Below, in pieces: positions 1-9,700 of a stretch of 47,593 nucleotides of DNA. How positions within the stretch are numbered: the first letter of the stretch is position 1; every line of letters begins with the position of its first letter. Below the pieces are notes generated by a model. It was given only the letters and a program-made list of their open reading frames with translations. It made no database searches and was not told the DNA's origin. This stretch comes from Paracoccus yibinensis (lineage in GTDB: Bacteria > Pseudomonadota > Alphaproteobacteria > Rhodobacterales > Rhodobacteraceae): positions 1-47,593 of the forward strand of contig NZ_JAVCWH010000017.1 in assembly GCF_030846195.1 (NCBI RefSeq), in the 5' to 3' direction. A program made the position numbers and the translations under genes.

Positions 1-681
1 GTAGCTGAAGGCGCTTCTGACTGTGTCACTGCCCCCGCCGGCAGCCTCGACGATCGAGTCCCTGTCATGGAGCACATAAGTGTCGTTGCCCAGGCCGCCG
101 TTCAGCACATCCGCACCGGCACCGCCGGAAAGCAGATCGTTGCCGGCGTCCCCAAAAAGGGTATCGTTTCCAATGCCGCCGTTCAAAATATCATCTCCAG
201 CGAGTCCGGAGATCTTGTCGGCAAAAGGGGTTCCCGTCAGGACGTCATTGCCAGAAGTTGCATCCAGTGTGGCAGAGATTTTATACGTCCCCACAAGATT
301 TCCGAAGCCTTCCGCCAGCAGAAAATAAGTGCCTGACGCAGATGGGGTGAAGATAAGTCGAGATTCGCTGCCAATGTCATCAAAGCTGGCGGCAAGAAAG
401 TTGCCGGTATCATCCCGAAGTTGGAGAGTCGGATCTCGCAGCGTCCCGTTTCCGCTTGGTAGCCCTTGAAGATCAATTGTGTAGGTTTGATTTGCTACAA
501 GAGTGATGGCGAAAGTATCAACATCCTGAGCATCCTGAATTTCTCCAGAAACAGAGACTCCAACTCCTAAGTTGCCAGGAAGTGGAGAAATGTCATCGAT
601 CCAATCTCCATAGTCATCCTGGGCTGCTTCATCCGCGTTGGAGGTGTTATTGCTCAGTCCTGAATACTGGTTACCAGACAT
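1..681 (-). CDS. RTX-type calcium-binding protein, N-terminal part (cut by window edge)
   Basis: The minus strand is open from an ATG at 681 to the left edge (227 residues, no stop), so this is the N-terminal part of a longer protein. An AGGAT ribosome site lies about 10 bases before the ATG. After an acidic, Asn/Ser-rich leader, residues ~35-140 resemble a bacterial pre-peptidase (PPC) beta-sandwich domain (VDTFAITLVANQTYTIDLQG, then SGTYFLLAEG). Residues ~142-202 hold glycine/aspartate nonapeptides of the GGxGxDxLxG type (NGGIGNDTLFGDAGNDLLSG), the calcium-binding roll of RTX proteins. The segment after them (VEAAGGGSDTVRSAFSY) is typical of the linker between RTX blocks in Rhodobacteraceae proteins. 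There is no classical signal peptide, as expected for type I secretion, whose signal would lie in the missing C-terminus. The function beyond secreted calcium-binding surface or extracellular protein cannot be told from this part. Confidence 0.85.
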   Translation of the reverse strand, partial: MSGNQYSGLSNNTSNADEAAQDDYGDWIDDISPLPGNLGVGVSVSGEIQDAQDVDTFAITLVANQTYTIDLQGLPSGNGTLRDPTLQLRDDTGNFLAASFDDIGSESRLIFTPSASGTYFLLAEGFGNLVGTYKISATLDATSGNDVLTGTPFADKISGLAGDDILNGGIGNDTLFGDAGNDLLSGGAGADVLNGGLGNDTYVLHDRDSIVEAAGGGSDTVRSAFSY

Positions 682-1139
682 ATCAGCTTTATCCTGTGCC
701 AAGTTGTAACTTCACCGAAGGTCAAAGCCCTTCCAAAGTCAATAGTTAGAGCCCTGATTTTGGTTTTAAGTATGAATTATCACTTTGTTTTTGAAGAAAT
801 TTATTTTGAAATCTCTTTTCATCATATGGGAATTGATGATGTGACCGCCCCTCGATGGCATCTGTGTGCCATATGTGGACGGCCCCCTCCCTACAAGAAC
901 TCCTTGATGATTTTGATCGGATCGCTTGCGTTCATATGTCTGGCCTGTTGGTGCGCTTGCACATGAACGCTGGCCAAGATGGGTCCCGCGACGTTGGTTC
1001 CAAACAGGGTGACGGCCACATCGGGCCATTGGCACACATGGAGTGTCCGACGGCTCGGATCGATCGATCACACCACCTTGTAGACTCGGATGGTTTTGGG
1101 ATAGCCGACTTGGGCACAGACCTGTTCCAGTGTCCGACC
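682..1139. other. Non-coding stretch upstream of the RTX gene
   Basis: About 460 bases lie between the RTX start codon and the IS256 remnant. The first ~170 bases are clearly AT-richer than the surroundings and probably carry the RTX gene promoter, but I cannot point to a convincing -35/-10 pair. The rest holds only short overlapping reading frames on both strands with no recognisable protein. It may be further decayed transposon DNA. Confidence 0.4.
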
Positions 1140-1502
1140 CGGTGCGTACTGGCGCCGGCAATATGGATCGCCGCGATCACTGCCTCAGCCTTCTTCGTCA
1201 GCCGCCCGCGACGTAGCAATGTCTTGGTCCGTTCCCTGACCTAGCCGGGCTTGTCTTCAATCCGCGCATGCGGCACCCGCCCAAAGGTTCCGGTGAGCTG
1301 TCGCTCCCGGTAGCTGTGCCGATAACCTATTACCCGGTCGACACTCCAACCGTAGCGAAAGCAGCCGAGAAACCGCAAGCTCTTCTTCCAATACTGTCTC
1401 GATGGTGGCGGGCGCCTTCGTCTTCAGGCTCTTATCGATCGGGCCGAACCCGGCCTCTACGGACAGGAGCGACAAACTCGCGGTCTCGATGATCTGGTTC
1501 AT
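1140..1502 (-). pseudogene. IS256-family transposase remnant
   Basis: Starting from an ATG at 1502, the minus strand gives an IS256-type N-terminus (LKTKAPATIETVLEEELAV). A frameshift near 1370 moves the homology into a second frame (FLGCFRYGWSVDRVIGYRH, SYRERQLTGTFG, VPHARIEDKPG), which ends at a stop near 1242. A third piece follows directly (RLTKKAEAVIAAIHIAGAST), matching the RYQRLTKKAEALI block that lies further along in complete IS256 transposases. The remnant therefore has at least one frameshift and an internal deletion, and the catalytic DDE core is gone. No terminal inverted repeats were found. It sits just downstream of kpsM, so it marks the left border of the capsule-export cassette. 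Confidence 0.75.
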
Positions 1503-1589
1503 AGCATGATCTCCCTGCGATAAGCGCCGCCGGTTGGATGTTTGGCAGTTCACTGGAGATTACGCCGCCTGATCAACCCACGGCGGTGA

Positions 1590-2429
1590 TCAGCTGTTCT
1601 GCAAGTCGCGGTGATAGCGAATCAGAAGCGCCAGGCCCAGGGCATAGACGAACAGTGACACCCCCAGCACATAAAGCGGGCTGACGTAATCTCCTGCATA
1701 GGAAGGATAAAACGACTTCCGCATCTGGCCGACCACATGGACCAGCGGGTTGAACCACAGATAGTCCGAAAACGGCGCCGGGATATCGTCATACATGAAG
1801 AAGACGCAGGAAACCAGAAACAGGGGCCGGTTCAGGATCGCCCAGACCTGCGGCCACCAGGTAAAGGCCTCGCTTAGAAAACAGTTCACCGCCCCCACGG
1901 CGACGCCAAAGGAAAAGGCCATCAGCAGCGACAAGGCGATGCCTCCGGCCTGAGGGTCGGTCCGCGTGTCCTGAAAGAACAAAAGCGCGGCGAAGACAAT
2001 ATAGGCCACCAACATCTGCGTGATGCCGTTCATGATCATGCGCGCCAACAAGGCATCCATGAAGGTCACGGCGGGATAGGCCAGCAATGCCTTGGAATAC
2101 AGGATGGACTGCGCCACCTTGCCAGATATCGCCATATAGAACATGAACGGCACCATTCCGGTGGCATAGAAGATCGGGAAGTTCGTGCCGATGGGCGGCT
2201 TGGCCAGGACCATGGAAAAGACCAGCGTCAACAACACGATGCCGGCCACGGGTTCGGCGACCGCCCACAGATAGCCGCCGGCGGATCTGCCGTTCGTCGT
2301 CGCCATCTCGCGCAGCACCAGGGCGCCGATGGCCCGGAAACTGGAAAAGGACCGGTGCCGATGCGACAGGCGCAACGTCCCCTCGGGGGGCTGCGCCGCG
2401 GCGGCCGAAGGGAAATTGATCTTGGACAT
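1590..2429 (-). CDS. kpsM: Capsule polysaccharide ABC transporter permease (KpsM/Wzm type)
   Basis: This is an ABC-2 family inner-membrane permease of 279 residues, the usual length for KpsM/BexB/Wzm proteins. With its ATPase it moves lipid-linked polysaccharide across the inner membrane. After a cytoplasmic N-terminus (residues ~1-55) the protein has about six hydrophobic segments (for example GIVLLTLVFSMVL, TQMLVAYIVFAALLFF, ALSLLMAFSFGVAVGAV, LYVLGVSLFVYALGLALLI) and the ABC-2 features FPIFYATGMVPFMFY and WFNPLVHVVGQMRKSFYP. I chose the ATG at 2429 over a GTG nine codons upstream, because the GTG leaves almost no room for a ribosome site. It is transcribed away from kpsE-kpsT, across a gap of about 70 bases. 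In most group 2 capsule loci kpsM and kpsT are co-transcribed, so this layout is unusual. Confidence 0.9.
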   Translation of the reverse strand: MSKINFPSAAAAQPPEGTLRLSHRHRSFSSFRAIGALVLREMATTNGRSAGGYLWAVAEPVAGIVLLTLVFSMVLAKPPIGTNFPIFYATGMVPFMFYMAISGKVAQSILYSKALLAYPAVTFMDALLARMIMNGITQMLVAYIVFAALLFFQDTRTDPQAGGIALSLLMAFSFGVAVGAVNCFLSEAFTWWPQVWAILNRPLFLVSCVFFMYDDIPAPFSDYLWFNPLVHVVGQMRKSFYPSYAGDYVSPLYVLGVSLFVYALGLALLIRYHRDLQNS

Positions 2430-2497
2430 AGGCCCGACTGCCCCTTGCCTGTTCACGCCCCCGTCAGGGATGGACGCTGGAACTGTGTGGGCGGCTT

Positions 2498-3898
2498 ATG
2501 TATGACACCGCTCGACAGATCAACAACCCCGAGTGTCTGCGCATGACCGTCCAGAACGACAAGCCGGTTCACGCCGACGCCCCCCGTCCTGCCAACCCCA
2601 CCCCCGTCGGCGCCGTGCCCGCGCAGCCCCGGCCCGTGCTAGCGGGCCAGCCTGCCGCGGCAAGGCCTGCCGCGGCCCAGCCGAACCCGGCAGCGGGGGG
2701 TGCGGCCGCCCCGCGTCCCGTGCCGGCGGCGCCGGGCCGCCCTGCCCCGCAGATGCCCCCGCCCCAGGCGCCGGTCAAGCCCGCGGCATCGACCGCCCGC
2801 CTGAAGCCGCGCCATCTGGGCGTGGCCGCCAGCTTCGTGGTGATCGTGCTGCTGCCGATCCTGGTCAGCACCTGGTATCTGTATGCGCGGGCCGAGAACC
2901 AGTATGCGTCCTACATGGGCTTCACGGTGCGATCGGAATCCGGTCTCGCCACCAGTGATCTGCTGGGCGGACTGACCTCGCTTGTAGGTACGACCTCAAG
3001 TACGGGCAGCGATACGGATATCCTCTACAAGTTCATCCAAAGCCATGACCTGGTGCAGCGCATCGACGATCGGCTGGACCTGCGCGCGATGTGGTCCAAG
3101 CCCGAGAACGATCCGGTCTTCGCCTATACCGGCAACGACTCGCTGGAGGATCTGCTGTCGGAATGGGAACGCAAGGTTCGCGTCTATTACGATGCGGGCA
3201 TGATCGACCTGCGCGTGGTGGCCTTCGATCCCAAGGACGCCCAGGCGATCACCCAGGCGATCTATGACGAAAGCACCGTCCTGGTGAACGAGCTGAACGA
3301 CGTGGCCCGCGAGGACGCGCTGCGTTATGCCCGCAACGACCTGGACGAGGCCCTGGAACGGCTGCGTTCCGCGCGCCAGGAAATGACCGAGTTCCGCAAC
3401 CGCCACCAGCTTGTCGATCCGGCCGCCGATGTCGCCGGACAGGCGGGCGTCGTCAGCACCCTTCAGGCGCAACTGGCCGAACAGCTTGTCGCGCTTGGCC
3501 TTCTTCAGGCAAATGCCCAGGAAAATGACCCCCGGATCGAACAAACCCAGCTTCGGGTGAACGTGATCCGCGAACAGATCGCCGCAGAACGCCAGAAATT
3601 CGGCTCCGAGACCGCCACCGGCGAGGCGCTGTCCACGGTCGTGGGCCAGTTCGAAAGCCTGATGGTGGATCGCGAATTCGCCCAGCAGAGCTATATCGCG
3701 GCGCTTGCCACCTATGACGCCGCCCGGGCCGAGTCCGCACGCCAGACCCGATACCTGGCCGCCTATGTCAAGCCGACCCTGGCCGAGGATGCCGAATTCC
3801 CCATGCGGGCAAAGCTGCTGTCGATCATGGGGGGCTTCCTGCTGCTGATCTGGATCGTCGGCATCCTGACCTTTTACAGTCTGCGCGACCGTCGATGA
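2498..3898 (+). CDS. kpsE: Capsule export inner-membrane polysaccharide co-polymerase (KpsE/BexC type)
   Basis: This 466-residue protein has the PCP-3 layout of KpsE/BexC/CtrB. A cytoplasmic, extremely Ala/Pro-rich N-terminus (residues ~25-100) leads to a first membrane helix (~107-130, ASFVVIVLLPILVSTWYLYA). A large periplasmic part with coiled-coil stretches follows (DLDEALERLRSARQEMTEFR and around ~300-390), then a second helix near the C-terminus (~441-461, IMGGFLLLIWIVGILTF). The family links the inner-membrane ABC exporter to the outer-membrane KpsD/Wza channel. The Pro/Ala-rich head is longer than in E. coli KpsE. An internal ATG at 2543 is a possible alternative start; neither has a strong ribosome site. 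The stop overlaps the kpsT start (ATGA), so the two genes are translationally coupled. Confidence 0.88.
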   Translation: MYDTARQINNPECLRMTVQNDKPVHADAPRPANPTPVGAVPAQPRPVLAGQPAAARPAAAQPNPAAGGAAAPRPVPAAPGRPAPQMPPPQAPVKPAASTARLKPRHLGVAASFVVIVLLPILVSTWYLYARAENQYASYMGFTVRSESGLATSDLLGGLTSLVGTTSSTGSDTDILYKFIQSHDLVQRIDDRLDLRAMWSKPENDPVFAYTGNDSLEDLLSEWERKVRVYYDAGMIDLRVVAFDPKDAQAITQAIYDESTVLVNELNDVAREDALRYARNDLDEALERLRSARQEMTEFRNRHQLVDPAADVAGQAGVVSTLQAQLAEQLVALGLLQANAQENDPRIEQTQLRVNVIREQIAAERQKFGSETATGEALSTVVGQFESLMVDREFAQQSYIAALATYDAARAESARQTRYLAAYVKPTLAEDAEFPMRAKLLSIMGGFLLLIWIVGILTFYSLRDRR

Positions 3899-4560
3899 TC
3901 CGGCTGGAAAACCTCACCAAGATCTACAAGCTGAACGGGCGGCGAAAGGTCGTCGCCGACAACATGAACGTGACCTTTCCGACGGGTGTGTCCGTCGCAC
4001 TGCTGGGACGCAACGGCGCGGGCAAGTCGTCGTTGCTGCGCATGATCTCGGGCGAGATGCTGCCCACCTCGGGGGAGGTCTTGTCGACCGGCACGATCAG
4101 CTGGCCGGTGGGCTTTGCGGGGTCCTTCAACGGCGAACTGACAGGGGAACAGAACTGCCGCTTCGTCGCGCGCGTCTATGGGATCGACACGGACGAGATG
4201 CGCGACTTCGTGGAAGATTTCGCCGAACTGGGCCAGCATTTCTACTTGCCCTTCCGCACCTATTCGGCCGGGATGCGGGCGCGGTTGGCCTTCGGCGTAT
4301 CCATGGCCGTGCCCTTCGACACCTATCTGGTGGACGAGGTGTCGGCCGTGGGCGACGCCGCTTTCCGCGCCAAATCGAACCACGTCTTCAACGCCCGCAT
4401 GAAAGCCGCGGGCGCGGTGGTTGTGTCCCATTCGATGCAGTCCTTGCGCGAAATCTGCCAGGCAGGGGCGGTCTTGGAAAACGGAAAGCTCAGCTATTAT
4501 CACAACCTCGAAGAGGCCATTGCAGCACATACCGAAAACATGCGGCGGCCCGCCGCATGA
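3895..4560 (+). CDS. kpsT: Capsule polysaccharide ABC transporter ATP-binding protein (KpsT/BexA type)
   Basis: This 221-residue ABC ATPase has the normal size for KpsT/BexA. Visible motifs are Walker A GRNGAGKSS (residues 38-46), signature YSAGM (123-127), Walker B YLVDEV with the catalytic Glu (144-149), and the switch His in VSHS (179). It would power export of capsule-like polysaccharide through the KpsM permease encoded divergently at 1590-2429. Its ATG overlaps the kpsE stop by four bases. No KpsD, KpsC or KpsS gene follows within the window: the cassette ends here and gives way to transposon debris. The proteins that make the glycan primer and the outer-membrane channel must be encoded elsewhere. 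Confidence 0.92.
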   Translation: MIRLENLTKIYKLNGRRKVVADNMNVTFPTGVSVALLGRNGAGKSSLLRMISGEMLPTSGEVLSTGTISWPVGFAGSFNGELTGEQNCRFVARVYGIDTDEMRDFVEDFAELGQHFYLPFRTYSAGMRARLAFGVSMAVPFDTYLVDEVSAVGDAAFRAKSNHVFNARMKAAGAVVVSHSMQSLREICQAGAVLENGKLSYYHNLEEAIAAHTENMRRPAA

Positions 4561-5056
4561 GCATGGCAATCTTGCGATTGCTTGGGATTGGGTGCACGCA
4601 CCACGGTGATCCGACCACGAAATCCATAAACATCCGACCACCCATTCCAGCCGCATTCCGGCCAGGCTGATCTGAGCGGGCTCCGTCACGCGGGCGGGTC
4701 TGAGGCAGACATCTGCGCTACCCACAAGCTGTTGCGACAGCGGAAGAAGGCGCGCGATGAGGAAGACCGAGGACGTGCTGCGCCTGCATGCGCAGGGCAT
4801 GTCGACCCGGCGGATCACACTTGCGACCGGCGTCGGCAAGACAATGGTCATCGAGTATCTGCGCCGCGCGGCGGTGGTTGGCCTGTCCTAGCCGCTTCCT
4901 CACAAGATCGCAACGGGCGACAATTACGGCCAGTTGTGTTCCTGTCCAAGTATTCAGCGCAATCTGAAGCTCCGCATCACGTTCGAGACGCTGCTTGACC
5001 TGCCTCCTACAAATACGTCTGCAAGGACTGGGCTTCAAAGTCATACAAAATCATCC
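4561..5056. other. Gene-free stretch with transposon debris
   Basis: About 500 bases between kpsT and the DUF6270 gene. The only recognisable coding piece is an IS21 istA fragment at 4757-4891. The remaining sequence on either side shows no convincing protein homology on either strand. No clear terminator hairpin is visible after kpsT. Confidence 0.5.
4757..4891 (+). pseudogene. IS21-family istA N-terminal fragment
   Basis: A 44-codon fragment starting with ATG reads MRKTEDVLRLHAQGMSTRRI and continues TLATGVGKTMVIEYLRRAAV. This matches the N-terminal helix-turn-helix of IS21-type IstA transposases (MRKxxEVLRLxxxxGLSxRxIAxxxGxxxxTVxxYLRRA). It is stopped by a TAG after the motif, and the catalytic domain and istB are absent. 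It is a relic that borders the capsule cassette on the right, as the IS256 relic does on the left. Confidence 0.65.
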
Positions 5057-5809
5057 TTAATCCAGTCCACCAGACGCCCGGACTGATCGACTGCAACTCT
5101 CCTCATTCTGGATGCGGATAATTTTTTCCGATAGACAGTGATTATAGGCATCATGATAATGGAATGGTGCGTGACCCCAGCGATGAAAGGCAGGGGTGGA
5201 ATTGGCGTCAACCAGGCTATCCATGCAATCAATGACATGGTCGAATGAAATGCGCTTGCATAAGGAATTGAACAAGAAATTATAATAGCTGCGCATCATA
5301 AGGCAGTGTTCATCATTGCTGTCCTTGCCGTCGTAAAAAGGACTAAAGCTTGCGGTGTGAAGAATGGTTTTGTTTCTTGAGACCAGATCGGCAAATCGAT
5401 TGGCAAAAGAATCCACCAGCTTCTCAACCAAAGGCCAGTTGTTCCTCTGGAAGTGCTGGATGACTCCCATGTCCCTGTAAGATGATGGATTCAACTTTGC
5501 TACATGGTGGTTGTATGTAAAAAAAGAATCATCTTTGGTTCCAATCGGAAACCGATCGTCAAGGAAATCGAAGATGACAATGCAGTTTTCGAAATTCGTT
5601 GCAAAGTCCTTCTTGAGATCGCGGGAAACACAGCGGTGCAGAAAGGGATTCAATCCGACAAGATCAAATTCACTCTTGATCGGCTTTGAACTTGTCAAGC
5701 TTGCCAAATTGGATCTGCAGTGAAAATACAGTAGAGAGTCTTTTAGTCCATTAAATTCCATGGCGTCGCGCGTAACGCACGACCCAAATATGACAATATT
5801 CTTGTTCAT
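5057..5809 (-). CDS. DUF6270-family protein (SGNH-like GSCVTRD motif)
   Basis: Counting from the ATG at 5809, the protein has 250 residues and begins MNKNIVIFGSCVTRDAMEF. The GSC(V/S)xRD block near the N-terminus is the hallmark of the DUF6270 family, often found in capsule and exopolysaccharide loci. Its fold is thought to be SGNH/GDSL-like, with the Ser of GSC as a possible nucleophile. A C-terminal HRWGHAPFHYHDAYN block could supply the matching His and Asp. I preferred this ATG (GGGGC just before it) to an upstream ATG at 5833 that would overlap the sulfotransferase and has no ribosome site. Base composition is much more AT-rich than in the neighbours. A role as glycan acyl-esterase or transferase is inference only. 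Confidence 0.75.
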   Translation of the reverse strand: MNKNIVIFGSCVTRDAMEFNGLKDSLLYFHCRSNLASLTSSKPIKSEFDLVGLNPFLHRCVSRDLKKDFATNFENCIVIFDFLDDRFPIGTKDDSFFTYNHHVAKLNPSSYRDMGVIQHFQRNNWPLVEKLVDSFANRFADLVSRNKTILHTASFSPFYDGKDSNDEHCLMMRSYYNFLFNSLCKRISFDHVIDCMDSLVDANSTPAFHRWGHAPFHYHDAYNHCLSEKIIRIQNEESCSRSVRASGGLD

Positions 5810-5819
5810 TGCCCCAATC

Positions 5820-6794
5820 TCAGACACTAGCATCTTGTAGGACCGCGCGAACTTTCCGCCACACCTCCGGCGTTATGTCTTCACGATATATTGCCTTATC
5901 CGAGCGTATTTCCAGTGGCATCAAAAAATCAGGATTTGCGTCCTTGACCCGGCAGGCAAAGGCCTCGTTTGCCTGAGCATATCGATCGCAGATAAAATCG
6001 GCTTCGCTTCGTGTAAAGATAAGTTGCTGGTGCGTGCCCAGCTGGCGCTTCAGGGCGTGGGTCCAAATTTTCAATGCTTCCGGCGAAACGACATCCGGTG
6101 CTCGGGAAATGCTGGCCATCCACACCGCCAAAGCATCCGAACTGACATTCGTTTTCACGGATTGCAGGCTTTCGGCGGCACGACGAGGCGCAATCCCGAG
6201 ACAATCCAGAAATCCCCGAACAAAGCCCGTATCCGAGGTGTTTAATACGTCATAAGACAAGACGCGAATAGCATCGGGCGGAAAACCTTGCTCCAGATTA
6301 TTCAAAACAAGACCATAATCCAGCGCCAGGCCGGTGCAGTAACCTGATTGAACGCTTTTGGTCAGAAATGGCGAAAAAGCTCCGATATTCGTATTTTTGC
6401 TGACTTCCAGATAAATGGATTGAATATACTGAAGCTGGTGGCGAAGAACAAGAACAACCGTCACCTCGTCAAAGGCTCGCGTCATCTCTCGAACCTCTTT
6501 ATAGTTTATGGAACTGCGTTGCAGTCGGCTGAACTCTTCACTCGATACAATAACCGTATGATCGCCTTTGGCAAGTTCCGCCAAATCTTTCCATGCCTTT
6601 GCCGGATCGGAAAAGCTATAAACCTTTGGCAGCGCGATCCATGGATTTACCAAGCCGTGGTGATAAAATTCTCCCTCGAACGAGGGATAGATAATCCTCT
6701 CCTGCAAAAGCAAATTTCTAGCATTGCCCAGCACGTTCTGGATTGCTGTTGATCCTGTTTTATGCAAGCCGATATGAATGACCAGTCGGCTCAT
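5820..6794 (-). CDS. Sulfotransferase family protein
   Basis: This 324-residue protein begins MSRLVIHIGLHKTGSTAIQN. The HKTGSTA loop (residues 11-17) is the 5'-phosphosulfate-binding loop of PAPS-dependent sulfotransferases. A second stretch, VTVVLVLRHQLQYIQSIY, fits the 3'-phosphate-binding region (R...S). It would transfer sulfate from PAPS to a sugar hydroxyl, probably on the polysaccharide built by the adjacent gene products. The start codon overlaps the stop of the upstream RgpF/WbsX gene (ATGA), and the DUF6270 start lies 10 bases past its stop, so the three genes form one operon. The gene is AT-rich compared with the capsule and RND genes, which suggests recent acquisition. Acceptor and position of sulfation cannot be told. 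Confidence 0.82.
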   Translation of the reverse strand: MSRLVIHIGLHKTGSTAIQNVLGNARNLLLQERIIYPSFEGEFYHHGLVNPWIALPKVYSFSDPAKAWKDLAELAKGDHTVIVSSEEFSRLQRSSINYKEVREMTRAFDEVTVVLVLRHQLQYIQSIYLEVSKNTNIGAFSPFLTKSVQSGYCTGLALDYGLVLNNLEQGFPPDAIRVLSYDVLNTSDTGFVRGFLDCLGIAPRRAAESLQSVKTNVSSDALAVWMASISRAPDVVSPEALKIWTHALKRQLGTHQQLIFTRSEADFICDRYAQANEAFACRVKDANPDFLMPLEIRSDKAIYREDITPEVWRKVRAVLQDASV

Positions 6795-9700
6795 GGATTT
6801 TCTTTCCGGCTGCGGCGAAGTTCATCCAGCAGTGCTGAAGCGACTTGGTAATCTTCTGTTTGCAAAGCCTTTTCGCGTTCGTCACCCTCGACAATAGACA
6901 GCGTTCCAGCTCCATTGCTGTAATGCATGTAGTCGCCGACGTAAATATTCTGGGAAAGTCCGTCCCAGTCCGCATTACCCCTCTCGGCCAACTGCATGAG
7001 CATCATGTAATCCTCCAGAAATCTCATGCCTTTTGGGAGGTTAACTCTGCTCAGGTCCACTTTTCTTGAATCCAATAGGTAGCTGTGTATCGGCGCGTGA
7101 TTTCTTTCCAGGAACTCTTCATACGAGAACCCATATTGGTAAGTGCGCTCGCGGGCCGTAATCATATCCTGCTTGTTGGCAACAGTTCGATACACCCTGC
7201 CGAATGCCAGAGCCTTTCCAGAGGCTATGAGCCGCCAATTCAACTTTTGATAAGCGTCTGCAAACAGCAGGTCGTCATAGTCCAGAAAACCGACAAGGGC
7301 ACCGCGCCGGACCTTGCCCAATCCCGTTTGCAAGGCAGTGGCACGAAGGTCAGGACATTCCCTTGTTGAGGAAAGATAGCAGGCTTCCGGCTGGACTCCT
7401 CCTCTCCAAGGCAAGTCCTGTAGGATGCGATCGACTTGCGCCTGCTGTGCGTTGCTGAGATCCTGGCCGATGACAATAGGCCTGACTGACGCGCTTGCCT
7501 GCGCGATCAGGCTCAGCAAGGCTCGTTCCAGCAAGGAGAAGCGAGCGCCGCCATGAACGCGGACAATGGTGTCGACAAAGGGAGCACCACGATCCAGGTT
7601 ATCTGGCAAAGTCAAGGCGGCGAATGCTTCAGGACAGAACCTGAGCATCCGAGGGGAGTTTAGCCTGAAGTTGGGCGCCGTCACGACAAACGGCGCATAA
7701 TATCCGTCAGCCATGGCCAAACGCGACAGGCGGCCCTGTGGGTCGAGCGGTTTCTCGAATTCCTTGGGATACCAGGTGGGAATGTGCTCTTCATCTGGGG
7801 TTTGGCTTGCCGCCAAAACCAGGTGATACAGGCAGTCCGGCGTGGCGGCAAAGGGACGACGGATGCGGGCGACAAAGCTGCTTTCGGCAGCCTCGGGCGC
7901 ATAAAGCACCCCTGCTTGCTGGGCCATGCGCTGCGAGTTGACGGAAAGGCGCAAGCCTCGCGCAGCGGTCTGACGCAGCGCCGCGATCATCAACTCATGC
8001 TGGCGCAAGTCGTAGCGCGGGTCACTGCATACATCACCGGGCAGTTGAAGATGCAACTGTAGCTTGGAAACATCCTGCACCTCGGCTGGCAGGGCTTGCT
8101 GCGCCGCATCACCGGACAGCACACGGCCTATGGCGTTCAGATAGGCATAGCCGAACCGGGTATCCGGCTCGATCATGGCCGTTTCCCCCCATTCATTCCA
8201 GGCGTTCACCACCACAAACCGACTTGCAAAACCGTCCGCCCCACGGGCTTGGCTGATCAAGGCGGTAAGCCAGCTTTCAAACAGGTCAGGTCTTGGAGCA
8301 TGGGTAATGTGCGCGCGTGATCCATAGCGCGGCGTATTGTCAAAGCACGGAACAATGGAACGCAGGACCGGCAGCGTTTCGCATGTTGGCCGGTCATCGA
8401 TATAATGGCGGACAACGTCTGAATAATCCAAAATACCGGTTGCAGGCTTTTCGTAGAACTGCACCCGATTGTCGATCGGCTTTGCAGCAGATCCCATCCA
8501 GTCATGCAGAACCCGTTCCACTGCAGCATCAGCTTTCTGCGCGATCAGGGATGCAGGGATGTCCTTCAGGGTGCCCACGACATAGGGAGCAGGCAGCCCA
8601 TTTTCCTTGCAGACAGCACGCCAGATATCGACATATGCAAGATCGGTTGGCATCAGGCTTGGCCGATAGATGAAAATGATCGGCCGTCCTTCGTGTCGCA
8701 GATAGCGCGGATCCCGGAAAAAGGGGATCAGGTATTCGATAAATGCCCGTGCGTCATCGGCGCTGTACTTCTGTTCCAATAGTACCTGCTTGTCGGAACC
8801 GTCCCAACGCCGTGTCCAGTTTTCATTGGCCCAGCAGAAGCAATAAGGCAATTCAATATCCGGGTTGGCCAGCAATTCCTGCGCCGGCCTTTCTAGGATC
8901 ATGCGGCCGCTGAACCAATAATGGTAGAAGATGAAGCCACCGACCCCGGCCTTCTTCGCGATTTCCGCCTGTTTGCGAAGCGTGTCCGGCGTTAGCAGGT
9001 AATACCCGATGTCGGGGTGGGGCTGGCGCTGCTGTTGATGCCCTTGAAACAACGGCTGCGCATCGCGGACCTTGGTCCATTCGGTAAAGCCCGGACCGTG
9101 CCATTCGTCGTTTTCAGGCGTGGGGTGGAATTGGGGAAGGTAATAGGCCAGCACCTTGGGGGCAGCAGGATCGAGAGTAGCGGAGAAATCTTCCTGAGCC
9201 TCGTAGAACGGGGCATCCTGTGGCCCTTTATCCGCATAAAGGACATGCGGCTGTTGACCCTCGCCCGGCGCCAGCAAGAACAGCATTCTTTCCAGCGCAT
9301 GAGCCACCGTGCCGTCTGCTGGAATCGGTTCGATCGGGAAGTCGGCAAGGTTCAATCTGAAATGCGCCAACTGCTTCAGGACACTGGGTCCTGTCCAGAA
9401 CATCGAACCTTGCGGGAAGTTTATCATGTCAGGCAGTCCGATGTTGCTGCCAATCCGTTCCAGCAGGCAACGTGCTGGGTTCCTGTTCTGGCCCCAGCCA
9501 TCTGCATCGGGAAAATATCCTAAGGGAGGGGGCGCCGTGACCCATGAAGTCTGACCGCTGGTGATCAGGGTGAATGCCGTTTCTGCCGCTGGCAGGCGCC
9601 CTGCCTTGCCGCCGCAGCCGATCAGCGCGTCAAGGATATCGGCGTTCCAGCGGTCGAGCAGCGGATTATGCGGACTTTTTTTGGTGTGGAAATGTCCGAT

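Noticed and set aside
3874..4851. 325-residue minus-strand frame over kpsT
   Set aside because: Antisense to a well-supported ABC ATPase and continues into transposon debris.
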